From Sphingobacterium bovistauri (GTDB taxonomy: Bacteria > Bacteroidota > Bacteroidia > Sphingobacteriales > Sphingobacteriaceae): DNA of 64,000 bases. Below the pieces are notes generated by a model. It was not told the DNA's origin and did not search any database. It saw nothing but the letters and a program-made list of their open reading frames with translations. This document shows, piece by piece, positions 28,169 through 39,685 of the stretch. Within the stretch, counting starts at the first letter, position 1; each line of letters begins with the position of its first letter. The DNA lies in NCBI RefSeq assembly GCF_020295405.1, contig NZ_JADEYP010000001.1, forward strand, positions 124,001-188,000. The letters are read 5' to 3'. The translations under genes and the position numbers were made by a program.

Positions 28169-28214
28169 AAAAAGGTAATCATACATATTTTGATAACGTA
28201 TGATTACCTTTTTA
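28169..28214 (+). terminator. Intrinsic terminator closing the SusCD/TlpA locus
   Basis: Perfect 16-base arms 28169-28184 and 28198-28213 (AAAAAGGTAATCATAC and its complement) with a 13-base loop and a U-run in the second arm. Confidence 0.85.
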
Positions 28215-28993
28215 TAATTTGTAATAGACACCACTTTATTTTATTCGATTATATGTTCTGAACTTAATATATCTTCGTACTCATCTATTATGATTGAATT
28301 ATTTAACCTCTCCTGCCTGCAAAGAAGAAAATTTTATTACATCCATAGTTAAAAAACGGTGTATAACATTTATTAAGGATTTTAGTATACCTTTCCTCAT
28401 AAAACAAAATAACACTAATTCCAGATTAACATATTTACTAAGGTTTTTCAAGATCAGATCAAATATCCCTCTTTATTTATCATTATTATATAACTAGCAA
28501 TATTGTAGATTCTAATGGTTCAATAATTAATTCCGCTAAACTCTATTTATATACTATCCTATCATTCTCTACGTCATCAGCGGCTAAATAAATAGTTAAC
28601 ATCATTTCAATAAATCTAAGGATTGTTGTTCCTCTAGGCTTTACACCTCATTTTTAAGTGTATTAATTATTTTTAACAGGAATCTCCATCTTTTTATAAA
28701 AATTGGTTTTATCATTATTTATATTGTGTCAATAAAATGCCTCTAATTGACAATTAATAGGATATAATCAGAATTACTCCTACAATAAAATATTCAAAAT
28801 CTGAATATTCAATTTCATGGCATAAGTGATCTTTAGTGTTCCTGTCTAATGCACAAAAACAACATGCTTACGCTCATTTGAATACAGCTTGTCGAAAGTG
28901 CACGGAGGAATAATATTATTGTCTATTATATTGTTATAAATCCAATAATACAATCCTTTTTACGTAGAATTGTAATATCAAAACATAGTAAGA
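28215..28993. other. Gene-free AT-rich region before truA
   Basis: About 780 bases. The one 67-codon frame in it (28294-28497) has no recognisable domain and no start signal, and is taken as chance. No tRNA, clear promoter or repeat was found. It may contain old decayed sequence. Confidence 0.5.
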
Positions 28994-29794
28994 TTGAGAT
29001 ATTTTTTTCATATAGCCTATCATGGTAAACAATATGGTGGTTGGCAAAGACAGCCTGATGTGCTGAGCGTTCAGGAGCTGATCGAGAATGCATTGCACAA
29101 AATATTAAAAACACCAACCACTATATATGGTTGCGGTAGAACGGATAGTCAGGTGAATGCAAGTCAATATTTTTTTCATGCTGATATCGCGGAATCATTT
29201 GAATATGACTTAGTTTATCGACTTAATAAAGCACTTCCTAGTTCGATATCCATATATGAAATCCTACCAATGGAGGGTAAACCTCATGCGCGATTTGATG
29301 CAACACATCGGCAATACGATTATTTTTTACATACTTATAAAGATCCTTTTTTGAATATGCAGAGCTCTTTGTATCTCCATCCTAATTTGGACTTAGCAAA
29401 GATGAATGAAGCAGTAAATTTGCTTCCCAAGTATCAAGACTATCGTGCATTTTGCGTGCATCCTGACAAAAATGAACATACGCTATGCCATGTTTCCCAA
29501 GCCAATCTGTATGTGAATGCTGCTGGAGATAGAATACGATTTAATATATTGAGTAATCGTTTCTTAGGAAAGATGATACGTATTCTTACAGGAAAGCTTA
29601 TACAAATAGGAAGAGGTCGAATGTCGGTTTCAGAATTTGAACATCATCTTATCACCAAAGAAATTCCCAAAATATTAACCCCCGCCTACCCTGTGGGTCT
29701 TTACTTATCAAAAGTGACTTACCCATACCTAGACTTGGCACCACGCGCCTCTTTAATGTCACCTGAGCAGAATACAGAATGGCTCAAGCTTTAA
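28994..29794 (+). CDS. truA: tRNA pseudouridine synthase A
   Basis: Enzyme that isomerises uridines 38-40 of the tRNA anticodon arm. It starts with TTG (28994), giving the family start MRYFFHIAYHGKQYGGWQRQ; no in-frame ATG fits. The catalytic Asp lies in GCGRTDSQVNA, a variant of the common GRTDAGVHA. FNILSNRFLGKMIRILTGKL is the C-terminal active-site region. Length (266) is normal. The variant loop suggests the Bacteroidota TruA-like branch; activity on tRNA is by family. Confidence 0.9.
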   Translation: MRYFFHIAYHGKQYGGWQRQPDVLSVQELIENALHKILKTPTTIYGCGRTDSQVNASQYFFHADIAESFEYDLVYRLNKALPSSISIYEILPMEGKPHARFDATHRQYDYFLHTYKDPFLNMQSSLYLHPNLDLAKMNEAVNLLPKYQDYRAFCVHPDKNEHTLCHVSQANLYVNAAGDRIRFNILSNRFLGKMIRILTGKLIQIGRGRMSVSEFEHHLITKEIPKILTPAYPVGLYLSKVTYPYLDLAPRASLMSPEQNTEWLKL

Positions 29795-29949
29795 ACTGGC
29801 TTAATGGTGTATAATATTATTAAGTAAGTACATAATCTTAGTCCAATTGAATTCGTATAAAAATTCTTATTAATCTCATATATACTAGACCTGTCTATAT
29901 AAGAAAATTCAAGTAATATTATCCCACAAATGGCTAATGAATTAAAAAA

Positions 29950-30312
29950 CTAACAATCGCCCTGTTCGATATCATCAATACAGACTAAAAGTATTTTTTT
30001 GACTGCCTTTAATTGGCGAATCTTACCATCAATTTCCTTGATTTTATCATGTACGATTTCAACTTTCTTATCAACTGAAAGACGTTTATTATACCAACTG
30101 TCCAATAGTTTTTTTATTTCAGATAGCGTAAAACCTGCTTCCTTTGCTCCCTTTATCATTTCCATTTTTTCTACAATACTTTCATCGTAATCTTTGTAGT
30201 TGTTTGTTTTAACCTTTTCATCTTTGAGACCTTGGAACAAACCGTAATTTTCATAGTACCTCAATGTAGGTATTGATACACCTGTTCGCTTTGATAACTC
30301 GTTTATTAACAT
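29950..30312 (-). CDS. MerR-family transcriptional regulator
   Basis: 120-residue MerR regulator with N-terminal winged helix (LINELSKRTGVSIPTLRYYE), a dimerisation coiled coil (about 78-108) and two C-terminal cysteines, Cys111 and Cys120, spaced as in metal-sensing members; Ser79 stands where Zn/Hg sensors have Cys and CueR has Ser. This hints at a monovalent metal or another soft ligand, but is only suggestive. It is transcribed away from the metallo-beta-lactamase-fold gene, with a palindrome in its own promoter region. Confidence 0.88.
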   Translation of the reverse strand: MLINELSKRTGVSIPTLRYYENYGLFQGLKDEKVKTNNYKDYDESIVEKMEMIKGAKEAGFTLSEIKKLLDSWYNKRLSVDKKVEIVHDKIKEIDGKIRQLKAVKKILLVCIDDIEQGDC

Positions 30313-30341
30313 AAATACTAAATTGTTGATAAAAATACATC

Positions 30342-30358
30342 AAGTATAAACTATACTT
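30342..30358. promoter_or_regulatory. Candidate MerR operator
   Basis: Perfect dyad AAGTATA-AAC-TATACTT in the 139-base divergent gap between the merR-like gene and the metallo-beta-lactamase-fold gene, 30 bases from the regulator's ATG. MerR proteins bind such dyads inside long-spacer promoters. Assignment to this MerR is inferred from position. Confidence 0.5.
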
Positions 30359-30451
30359 AATACTTGTTACTTATAAATGTACAGCATATTTTTGTCACTG
30401 ATCGTACAAATCATCAACGTGGGTAAATAATAATTATTCCACAGACAAATA

Positions 30452-31585
30452 ATGAAAAAGAAACCTTTAAAAATATTCAAGCGCATAATGCTAACATTAG
30501 TCATCATCATTGCAGTAATACTTGTCGCAACTTTAGGGTATATGCAACAAGCTAAATTTGGAAAAAGTCCTAGTGGGACAAGGCTTGAAAGAATAAAAAA
30601 ATCACCAAATTTTAATGATGGTAAATTCCAGAATCTAAGTCATACACCGACGCTTGCTGAAGGACACAATTGGTTTAAAGTGCTTTACGAGACCTACATC
30701 AAAAATAAACCGAGACAATATCCTACCCATAACATCCCTTCTGTCAAAACAGATATATTGAATTTGCCTATTGATTCAGCTGTTTTAGTTTGGTTTGGAC
30801 ATTCTTCATATTTCATACAAATAGATGGAAAACGAATTTTGGTAGACCCAGTTTTTAGTGGAAACGCTTCACCAATTCCAGGAACAACAAAATCATTCAG
30901 GGGGACAGACATTTATACTTTAGCTGATCTACCTGTAATTGATTACTTGTTTATCTCCCATGATCATTACGACCATATGGATTACGACACACTAATTGCT
31001 TTAAAAGACAAAACCAAAAACGTGATTTGCGGATTAGGAGTAGGATCTCACTTTGAATATTGGGGATATGACAACAGTAAAATTATCGAAAGAGATTGGA
31101 ACGAATATGTAGCATTAGACAACGGATTTACAGCTTTTTTTGAACCTGCAAGACACTTTTCTGGCAGAGGTTTATCAACAAACAACACACTGTGGACTTC
31201 GTATGTATTACAAACACCAAGTATGAAAATTTACATTGGTGGCGACAGTGGCTACGATAAACATTATTCAGATATTGGAAAGAAACACAATTCTATTGAT
31301 TTAGCCATTTTAGACAATGGGCAATACAATGAAGCATGGAAATACATTCATAATCTGCCCAAAGATGTAATGAAAGCCGCTCAAGACTTAAATGCTAAAC
31401 GAATTTTTCCTGTCCATTCCTCAAAGTTTGCATTAGCGAGTCACGATTGGGATGAGCCATTAGTAAAATTATCCGAACTAAATAAGTCGTTTAACATTCC
31501 AATGGTAACCCCCATGATCGGGGAAATTGTATATCTAAAAGACAATACGCAAATATTTACGCAATGGTGGTTAGGAATGAATTAG
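30452..31585 (+). CDS. Metallo-beta-lactamase-fold hydrolase, membrane-anchored
   Basis: 377 residues: one N-terminal transmembrane segment (about 12-31), then an MBL-fold hydrolase of the UlaG/NAPE-PLD-like COG2220 group. Metal ligands are visible in LFISHDHYDHMDYD (HxHxDH), the later IGGDSGYDKHY Asp and the C-terminal FPVHSSKF His. Also VWFGHSSYFIQIDGKRILVD, the family's first strands. The active site would face the periplasm. Substrate unknown; N-acyl-phosphatidylethanolamine-type lipids are handled by relatives. Probably controlled by the divergent MerR regulator. Confidence 0.88.
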   Translation: MKKKPLKIFKRIMLTLVIIIAVILVATLGYMQQAKFGKSPSGTRLERIKKSPNFNDGKFQNLSHTPTLAEGHNWFKVLYETYIKNKPRQYPTHNIPSVKTDILNLPIDSAVLVWFGHSSYFIQIDGKRILVDPVFSGNASPIPGTTKSFRGTDIYTLADLPVIDYLFISHDHYDHMDYDTLIALKDKTKNVICGLGVGSHFEYWGYDNSKIIERDWNEYVALDNGFTAFFEPARHFSGRGLSTNNTLWTSYVLQTPSMKIYIGGDSGYDKHYSDIGKKHNSIDLAILDNGQYNEAWKYIHNLPKDVMKAAQDLNAKRIFPVHSSKFALASHDWDEPLVKLSELNKSFNIPMVTPMIGEIVYLKDNTQIFTQWWLGMN

Positions 31586-31779
31586 AAAAAACAACTAATT
31601 AACAACAAAAATTAGATTACGAACAGGAATTTTCCGTAATGGAAGGTTTAGGGTAAAGTTTTGATTTAAATACTTCTACTATAATTCAGCATTGATTTTA
31701 ATTACTGTAAAATTGTTTATTTCCGTAGGTTGTAGCTTTTAATGTTCAATTTCTTACCCCAATATAAGTCGCTTAATTT

Positions 31780-32155
31780 CTTTTCTATTGAATCTTGATT
31801 ACTGTATTTTGGATATGCTGGAGTATATCTTCAATTTTATCTCCTAATTTGGTGAAGATCGCATCTTTCCATTCTTTTGAATTCCAAGAATTCATTCCCA
31901 TTTTAAAATAAAGTAAGCCAGAACCAACATTTTCATATGTTCACCGAAAATATTTTGGGTTTTCTATTTCTATACGATTCTGTTTCTTGCAATAATTTTT
32001 CAAATGTTTCACCACTATATATTACAAAACCCCTTGATAAACGAATCAAAGGGCTTTTTAAAATAATTACCGTATGTAACTCTAGGAACAGTTCAATTAA
32101 TTCTTTAGATAAAAGGCATTTCTATATCGCTATAAAAGGCAATATTAGGATGAGT
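31780..32155 (-). pseudogene. Decayed minus-strand gene, identity unknown
   Basis: On the minus strand one frame (32121 down to a stop at 31933-31935) reads like protein: KELIELFLELHTVIILK, then PLIRLSRGFVIYSGETFEKL, then QETESYRNRKPKIFS. Overlapping it in another frame is IFGEHMKMLVLAYFILKW, and a third frame (from 31895) reads MNSWNSKEWKDAIFTKLGDK to a stop near 31780. The pieces look like one gene broken by frameshifts and stops. I do not recognise the family. The rest of the gap from 31586 shows no gene or terminator. Confidence 0.4.
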
Positions 32156-33055
32156 TTAAAATTCTAAAACCAATTTACCTCTATTGTGTCCTTGAAGGAT
32201 TTTTTCATATGCCTTTATGGCGTCATCGAATTTGTAGGTAGCATCTATTTCCCATGTAAATTTGCCTTGGGCAATTCCATCAACTACATATTTTAGATTT
32301 TTAGGATCTCTTTTAACCCAAATGTTTTGAATTTTTGAAGATGAAACTGGTCTACCAGCTATTGTAGCCATTTTTCCGTTTGGATTTACAGTTGCAAGAC
32401 TTGTTTGCGTCGCTTCTTCAGTACCAGCCATATCTACAGATGCATCAAATTCGCCTGAAAAAACAGCATTGATTTGCTCAACTAATCCATGACCATAAAC
32501 CACAGGTATTGCTCCCAAGCTTTTTAAATAATCTTGATTTTTTTCTGAACCTGTTGCTACGACTTCGATTCCTTTTTCTTTAGCTAATTGAATAGTTATA
32601 GAACCTACACCTCCAGACGCTCCATGGATAAGAAGTGATTTGATATCACCTAATTCATCCAAAATTGTCATAGCAGTCTGTGCTACTCCAGCAACAGAAC
32701 CTGCTGTTTGCCATGACATGTTTTCAGGTTTTAAAATTAAATTCGTTAATGGTACATCGATTACTGTGGCATGTGTGAAGCCAGCTCCAGAACCTAGAAC
32801 TTCATCGCCTATTTTAAAATTTGATGAGCCGTTAATTTCTAAAATTACTCCAGCAAATTCAGTCCCAAATGTTTGTGGTAATGCGGAATGACGGAATTCA
32901 CCAGTCATTCTTCGTGCATCTATAGGATTTATACCTGCCGATTTAACTTGAATACGAGCAAAGCCGGGGGTTAATGCTGGAAGCTCTTGTGTGTAGAATT
33001 GTAGTACTTCACTTGCTTTTCCAAAGTCTGTACCAATTAATATTGTTGATTTCAT
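32156..33055 (-). CDS. Zinc-independent medium-chain alcohol dehydrogenase / quinone oxidoreductase
   Basis: NADPH-dependent MDR-family reductase. GroES-like domain (KSAGINPIDARRMTGEF, FGTEFAGVILE) followed by a Rossmann domain with LLIHGASGGVGSITIQLAKE. The catalytic-zinc Cys/His ligands are absent, as in quinone oxidoreductases. The frame opens at 33088 but the ATG at 33053-33055 (MKSTILIGTDFG) fits the family start and is used. A Crp/Fnr-type regulator lies 160 bases upstream on the same strand and may control it. Confidence 0.88.
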   Translation of the reverse strand: MKSTILIGTDFGKASEVLQFYTQELPALTPGFARIQVKSAGINPIDARRMTGEFRHSALPQTFGTEFAGVILEINGSSNFKIGDEVLGSGAGFTHATVIDVPLTNLILKPENMSWQTAGSVAGVAQTAMTILDELGDIKSLLIHGASGGVGSITIQLAKEKGIEVVATGSEKNQDYLKSLGAIPVVYGHGLVEQINAVFSGEFDASVDMAGTEEATQTSLATVNPNGKMATIAGRPVSSSKIQNIWVKRDPKNLKYVVDGIAQGKFTWEIDATYKFDDAIKAYEKILQGHNRGKLVLEF

Positions 33056-33217
33056 GTCTATTAATTTTGTTATGAATTTATATAACAAAGATAGATTGGG
33101 TTGTTCTCACAGACCAATGACTTTTGTTGGAAAAAACTATTGACATTTGTCAATAAATGGAGTATATACTAATTAAATGGTTAAATACTTTTAGATTAAA
33201 GCTTTCTTACCAAGGCT

Positions 33218-33796
33218 TTATTTTTTTGTTGTATTGCTTCTAATCCGGCTTAGCGTTTCTGGTGAAATCCCGATATAAGATGCAATCATATGTTGAGGGA
33301 TTCGATTGGATATATGCGGGTGTTGTTTTAAAAAATTAAGATATTTTTCTTCTGCTGATAGCGTTATATTAGCATAAATTCGTTCTTCTAATGCTAAAAC
33401 ATTTTTATTGGTAATACGAGATACAAAATCATTAAGGGCAGGTATTTCATTTCTAAGTTTGATAAAATCTACATTTTTAAATAAAATAACCTCACTAGCT
33501 TCTATAGCTTCAATATTAAATTTTGAAGTGATTCCTGTAATCAAACTTTCTCTATCACCAGTCCAGTGATTTTCTGAAGCAAATTGCATAATATGTTCGT
33601 AACCTTTAGTATCAACATAATACGATCTTAGTAAACCTGTACTCACAAAAGCTAGATGTTTCCAAACATCTCCCTCTTGTAGCAAATATTGTTTTTTACG
33701 TAATTTTTTGATACTTGCAAAGGATTCAATATAGTCAAAATCAGAAATACTAAATTCTCCTTTATCACTTAAATATTTTCTAAAATTATCAAACAT
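33218..33796 (-). CDS. Crp/Fnr-family transcriptional regulator
   Basis: 192 residues: N-terminal cyclic-nucleotide-binding-like beta barrel (about 20-115; KKQYLLQEGDVWKHLAFVST) and a short C-terminal winged helix with recognition helix IASYIGISPETLSRIRS. The barrel lacks the canonical cAMP-binding RxAx signature, common in Bacteroidota members. It precedes the MDR reductase gene on the same strand and is a reasonable candidate regulator of it. Effector unknown. Confidence 0.88.
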   Translation of the reverse strand: MFDNFRKYLSDKGEFSISDFDYIESFASIKKLRKKQYLLQEGDVWKHLAFVSTGLLRSYYVDTKGYEHIMQFASENHWTGDRESLITGITSKFNIEAIEASEVILFKNVDFIKLRNEIPALNDFVSRITNKNVLALEERIYANITLSAEEKYLNFLKQHPHISNRIPQHMIASYIGISPETLSRIRSNTTKK

Positions 33797-34002
33797 TGCA
33801 TTCTAGTTTGTAGTAAGTTTATACATTCAATCACTATCAAATAAAACATATTGTTGTTGAATTTCAAAATTAGTATTTAGTAACACTTAATTATTTCTAA
33901 AATTAATCTTCAATTACAATTAGATAGTCAAAAATGTTTCAACAAGTTCTCCGATTCGCAAGCTAAAATTCTCACAGCAAGGTGGGTATTTTGTATTTAA
34001 TA

Positions 34003-34998
34003 TTATAATTCAATTTCTGGCCAGCCTTCCCTATTCCAAGTTATTTTCCTAATTAAGAGTTTGGCTTTACCGTTGTCATTTGCGTCGTAGCCATGAAAAA
34101 CCACATAATCATCACCGTCGTTTTCGACAACAGCATTATGCCCTACCCCATGCCAATTCTTATTGCCTGTGAGCAAAATCTTACCACCAGCCTTAGCTAA
34201 ATTCAAACCCTTATCGTCAACGAATGGTCCTTTCAGATTTTTAGATCGTCCAACAATCATTTTGTATGTACTATTTACCCCTTTGCAACAGTAATCAATA
34301 GATGCAAAGAGATAGTAATAGTCTCTATGCTTATATACGAAAGGAGCCTCAATAGCATTATCCCCTGCGGTATGCTTATTATTTAAGGACTGTAAAGAAG
34401 TATTTAATCTACTTGCTATGTTAACAAACTTTGTGTTTTTAGCGAGCTGTAACCCATCCCGTGAAAGTTCTAAGAGCATTAATCCTCCCCAAAAAGAACC
34501 AAAACTCATATAAGGAGTTCCTTTTTTATCCAAGATTATATTTGGATCTATTGCATTCCAATTGGTCTTTCCCGGAAAAGACTGTATGACCATTCCATGA
34601 TCGACCCATTTGAAGTTTGGATCTGTAGAGTCCAACGTTTCGTTTGTCGCAACCCCTATGCAGGATGTATTTTTACCAAATGCTGATATACTATAGTATA
34701 AATAATACTTACCATTGAAAAAACTAATATCAGGAGCCCAAATATGACCTTTGAAAGTTGGAACTTTATCGACAGCCCACTTTGGAGGATGTTCAAACAC
34801 TCGTTTTTCCCTGTTCCAATTCTTCATATCATTGGAGCTTGCTACTGAAATACCATTACCGGTATAAAATAGATAATACTTATCCTTGTGCTTAATCATA
34901 ACAGGGTCATGCACATACATCTGATTTACAGACTGTGCGTTTAACGCTGAAAAAAACAACACAAAACATAGTAAAATATTAAACTGAAAAAAAATCAT
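34003..34998 (-). CDS. Glycoside hydrolase family 43 (endo-arabinanase-like)
   Basis: Secreted five-bladed beta-propeller glycosidase, 331 residues, signal peptide about 1-21. The three GH43 carboxylates are visible: Asp31 (YVHDPVMI, base), Asp151 (WNAIDPNI, pKa modulator) and Glu217 (DNAIEAPFVY, acid). GHIWAPDISFFNGKYYLYYS and SFGSFWGGLMLLEL resemble arabinan endo-1,5-alpha-L-arabinosidases. It stands alone, divergent from a sensor kinase gene across 250 AT-rich bases. Arabinan as substrate is inferred from similarity. Confidence 0.88.
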   Translation of the reverse strand: MIFFQFNILLCFVLFFSALNAQSVNQMYVHDPVMIKHKDKYYLFYTGNGISVASSNDMKNWNREKRVFEHPPKWAVDKVPTFKGHIWAPDISFFNGKYYLYYSISAFGKNTSCIGVATNETLDSTDPNFKWVDHGMVIQSFPGKTNWNAIDPNIILDKKGTPYMSFGSFWGGLMLLELSRDGLQLAKNTKFVNIASRLNTSLQSLNNKHTAGDNAIEAPFVYKHRDYYYLFASIDYCCKGVNSTYKMIVGRSKNLKGPFVDDKGLNLAKAGGKILLTGNKNWHGVGHNAVVENDGDDYVVFHGYDANDNGKAKLLIRKITWNREGWPEIEL

Positions 34999-35238
34999 AA
35001 TTAGTTTTTAATAGGTTGATTGCCCTGAAAGGTATGACTATCAGGAATTACAAAAATAATGAAGTTACTCAAATTAAAAACTTTTATAATCACCTATTAC
35101 AGAAACATAGGATGTAAAACCAACTATTGTATTCAACGTATCCTTCAATTAATAAATTGATAAAATAATAAATTTTTAAAGTTTAATTATTAAATTGTTA
35201 TTATATACAAGGAGATATAACTATATTTAGTAAAATAA

Positions 35239-37053
<1,815 letters not shown>

Positions 37054-37260
37054 ATACAATCAAGAATATTATTAGCAATTTGTAAGAGCTCTAGGACGTG
37101 TATCATTGGAATACATTATTGCAGGTTTCCCTCCGACCATTTTTGAATTATAGATTTATTGAGGATATATGTAACTGGAATTTCAAAAGCTATGTTACTC
37201 CAGTTTTCACTGTCAGAATATCAAATTGTCCAAAGGAAAAATAGGTGTTAATAATCTTCT

Positions 37261-37306
37261 ATCATACAAGAAAAGCTACCAAATTTGGTAGCTTTTCTTG
37301 TATGAT
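37261..37306. terminator. 46-bp perfect palindrome, bidirectional terminator
   Basis: Two perfect 23-base arms meeting with no loop; the core AAAAGCTACC...GGTAGCTTTT has A- and T-runs for termination both ways. It lies between the convergent sensor kinase and GH92 genes, 14 bases from the GH92 stop codon. Confidence 0.85.
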
Positions 37307-37319
37307 ATTATTCAAATTT

Positions 37320-39617
37320 TTATTTTTTTGCAGTGCTCAATGAGAAAGGATAATCTGCTGTTTTGATTCCTCTAGATTTATTAGGTGAGCCATCCATTTC
37401 AAAATGGATTTTTGATCCTTTTACCAATTCACTATGTTTTAAATAGTTTTTAGTATAATTTACACCATTCACCTTCATAGCTTTAATATACCTGTTATCT
37501 TGAGAATTATTGTTTGATTGTATCTCAATTTTCTTGCCATTTGACAAATGCAAAGTTACTTTATCAAACAAAGGTGAACCAATAACATATTCATCAACAG
37601 CTGGTGTGACAGGGTAAAATCCCATAGCTGAAAAAACATACCAAGCAGAAGTCTGTCCATTATCTTCGTCACCACAATAGCCATCAGGATTAGGTGTATA
37701 CATTTTATCCATGGTCTCACGAATCCAATATTGAGATTTCCACGGCGTACCCACATAATTGTATAAATATGTCATATGCTGGATTGGTTGATTACCATGT
37801 GCATATTGCCCCATGTTCACAATTTGCATTTCACGAATTTCATGAATAGGAAATCCATAATAACTATCATCAAATACGGGTGGAAGTACAAATACAGAAT
37901 CTAATTTATTTTCCATCGCTTTATCTCCACCCAACAAATTGGATAATCCCGCGAAATCTTGAAATACCGACCAGCTATAATGCCAGCTATTCCCTTCGGT
38001 AAAAGCATCTCCCCATTTGAAAGGATTAAATGGACTTTGCCATTTTCCATCTTTCATTTTGCCTCTCATCAACCCTGTACTTGGATCAAATAATTTTTTG
38101 TAATTGTAAGAGCGATTTTTATAAAAAGATAGATCTTCCTCTTTGTCTAAAGATTTTGCTAATTGATATATTGCAAAATCATCGTAAGAATATTCTAAAC
38201 TACGTGCCACGTTCTCATGTATTTTCACGTCGTAAGGAACATACCCTAGTTCATTATAATAATTTGCTCCTGCACGACCTACAGCAGTAAGTGGGCCTGC
38301 ATTTTTAGAACCTTTTATTACGGCTTCGTATAATGTCTCTATATCCTTAGATCGTACTCCTTTTACCCAAGCATCAGCTACTATTGATGCAGAATTATTA
38401 CCCACCATTATGTCTCTATAACCTGGACTAGCCCATTCTGGCAACCAACCTCCTTCACGATAAGCATTTGCCAATCCCTCTTGCATTTTGAGATTCATCT
38501 CTGGATACATCAAATTTAAAAATGGAAACAAGCACCTAAACGTATCCCAAAATCCTGTATCTGTAAACATATAGCCAGGTAAAACTTTACCATTATAGGG
38601 AGAATAATGCACGACTTGATGATTAGCATCATATTCGTAAAACATACGAGGGAACAACAAAGAACGGTATAAACACGAATAGAAAGTGCGCAGTTGATCT
38701 ATTTCACCTCCCTCAACTTCTATTTTACCCAATTCCTTATTCCATACATCCTCTGCTTTTTGTTTTACTTGTTCGAAAGTAAGATTATTCACTTCTCTCA
38801 AATTCAACTTAGCTTGCTCATGAGAAATAAATGATGAAGCAACTTTCAGCAAAACTGGATCATCTTTACCTGTTGTTTTAAAACCCAAAATTGCACCTAC
38901 ATGATCCGCCTTCACTATATAACGCCCATCTTGCAATACTGAATCTGCAAAAGTAGAAACTTCATTAAACGATTTATTGAATTCTAATACAAAATAATTT
39001 TTGAAATTTGTTGGAACTCCACCACTGTTCTTTGTCGAATAGCCAATGATTTTATTTTCCTTTGGTATCACTTCTACATAAGACCCCTTATCAAAAGCAT
39101 CTAACAAAACATAAGATTCATCAGATTTTGGAAATGAAAACCGAAAATACGCAGCACGTTCTGTGGGAGTTACTTCTATCTTTGTATCGTAGTCAGCTAA
39201 ATACACTGAATAATAATGGGGTTTTGCAATTTCTGCTTTATGTGAAAAATAGCTAGAACGCTTATCTTGATCAAAGGTTTTATTGCCAACCATAGCCATA
39301 ATACTAAACTGACCATAATCATTCATCCAAGGTGAAGGCTGATGCGTCTGCTTTATTCCTCTAATTTTTTCAGCAGTATAAGTATACATCCATCCGTCCC
39401 CCATTTTACCCGTCTGAGGGCTCCAAAAATTCATACCCCAGGGCACAGCAATGGCTGGATAAGTATTGCCGCTTGATAAAAAGTAGGTCGATTGCGTTCC
39501 GACTAAAGTACTTACGTAATCTAATGGCTTCCCTACATTCGTAATCCTCTGTGCAAAGGTCACTGAAATAGTAAAAATGCTCACTAGAAATAATGAAATA
39601 ATCTTTGGTTTCATCAT
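37320..39617 (-). CDS. Glycoside hydrolase family 92 (alpha-mannosidase)
   Basis: Exported 765-residue GH92 enzyme, a calcium-dependent exo-alpha-mannosidase family typical of Bacteroidota that trims host or fungal mannans. Signal peptide about 1-22. N-terminal beta domain starts YVSTLVGTQSTYFLSSGNTY and has PAIAVPWGMNFWSPQTG; the (alpha/alpha)6 domain has GFWDTFRCLFPFLNLMYPEM, GLANAYREGGWLPEWASPGY, GNSWHYSWSVFQDFAGL and the catalytic-region YCGDEDNGQTSAWYVFSAMG. All are GH92 signatures. TAAATTTG lies about 25 bases before the ATG on the minus strand. Linkage specificity cannot be read. Confidence 0.93.
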   Translation of the reverse strand: MMKPKIISLFLVSIFTISVTFAQRITNVGKPLDYVSTLVGTQSTYFLSSGNTYPAIAVPWGMNFWSPQTGKMGDGWMYTYTAEKIRGIKQTHQPSPWMNDYGQFSIMAMVGNKTFDQDKRSSYFSHKAEIAKPHYYSVYLADYDTKIEVTPTERAAYFRFSFPKSDESYVLLDAFDKGSYVEVIPKENKIIGYSTKNSGGVPTNFKNYFVLEFNKSFNEVSTFADSVLQDGRYIVKADHVGAILGFKTTGKDDPVLLKVASSFISHEQAKLNLREVNNLTFEQVKQKAEDVWNKELGKIEVEGGEIDQLRTFYSCLYRSLLFPRMFYEYDANHQVVHYSPYNGKVLPGYMFTDTGFWDTFRCLFPFLNLMYPEMNLKMQEGLANAYREGGWLPEWASPGYRDIMVGNNSASIVADAWVKGVRSKDIETLYEAVIKGSKNAGPLTAVGRAGANYYNELGYVPYDVKIHENVARSLEYSYDDFAIYQLAKSLDKEEDLSFYKNRSYNYKKLFDPSTGLMRGKMKDGKWQSPFNPFKWGDAFTEGNSWHYSWSVFQDFAGLSNLLGGDKAMENKLDSVFVLPPVFDDSYYGFPIHEIREMQIVNMGQYAHGNQPIQHMTYLYNYVGTPWKSQYWIRETMDKMYTPNPDGYCGDEDNGQTSAWYVFSAMGFYPVTPAVDEYVIGSPLFDKVTLHLSNGKKIEIQSNNNSQDNRYIKAMKVNGVNYTKNYLKHSELVKGSKIHFEMDGSPNKSRGIKTADYPFSLSTAKK

Positions 39618-39685
39618 GGTTATAATTTATTACTTAAAAGTGCAAATTTAAAAAGATAAAAACAAAGCTAAATTATTTTAGCAAC

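Noticed and set aside
28294-28497. 67-codon open frame in the gap before truA
   Set aside because: No domain, no start signal, composition like the surrounding non-coding DNA.
37090-37168. Short protein-like plus-strand frame (RALGRVSLEYIIAGFPPTIF) between the kinase and GH92 genes
   Set aside because: Only about 25 codons between stops; may be a fossil, but too short to name.
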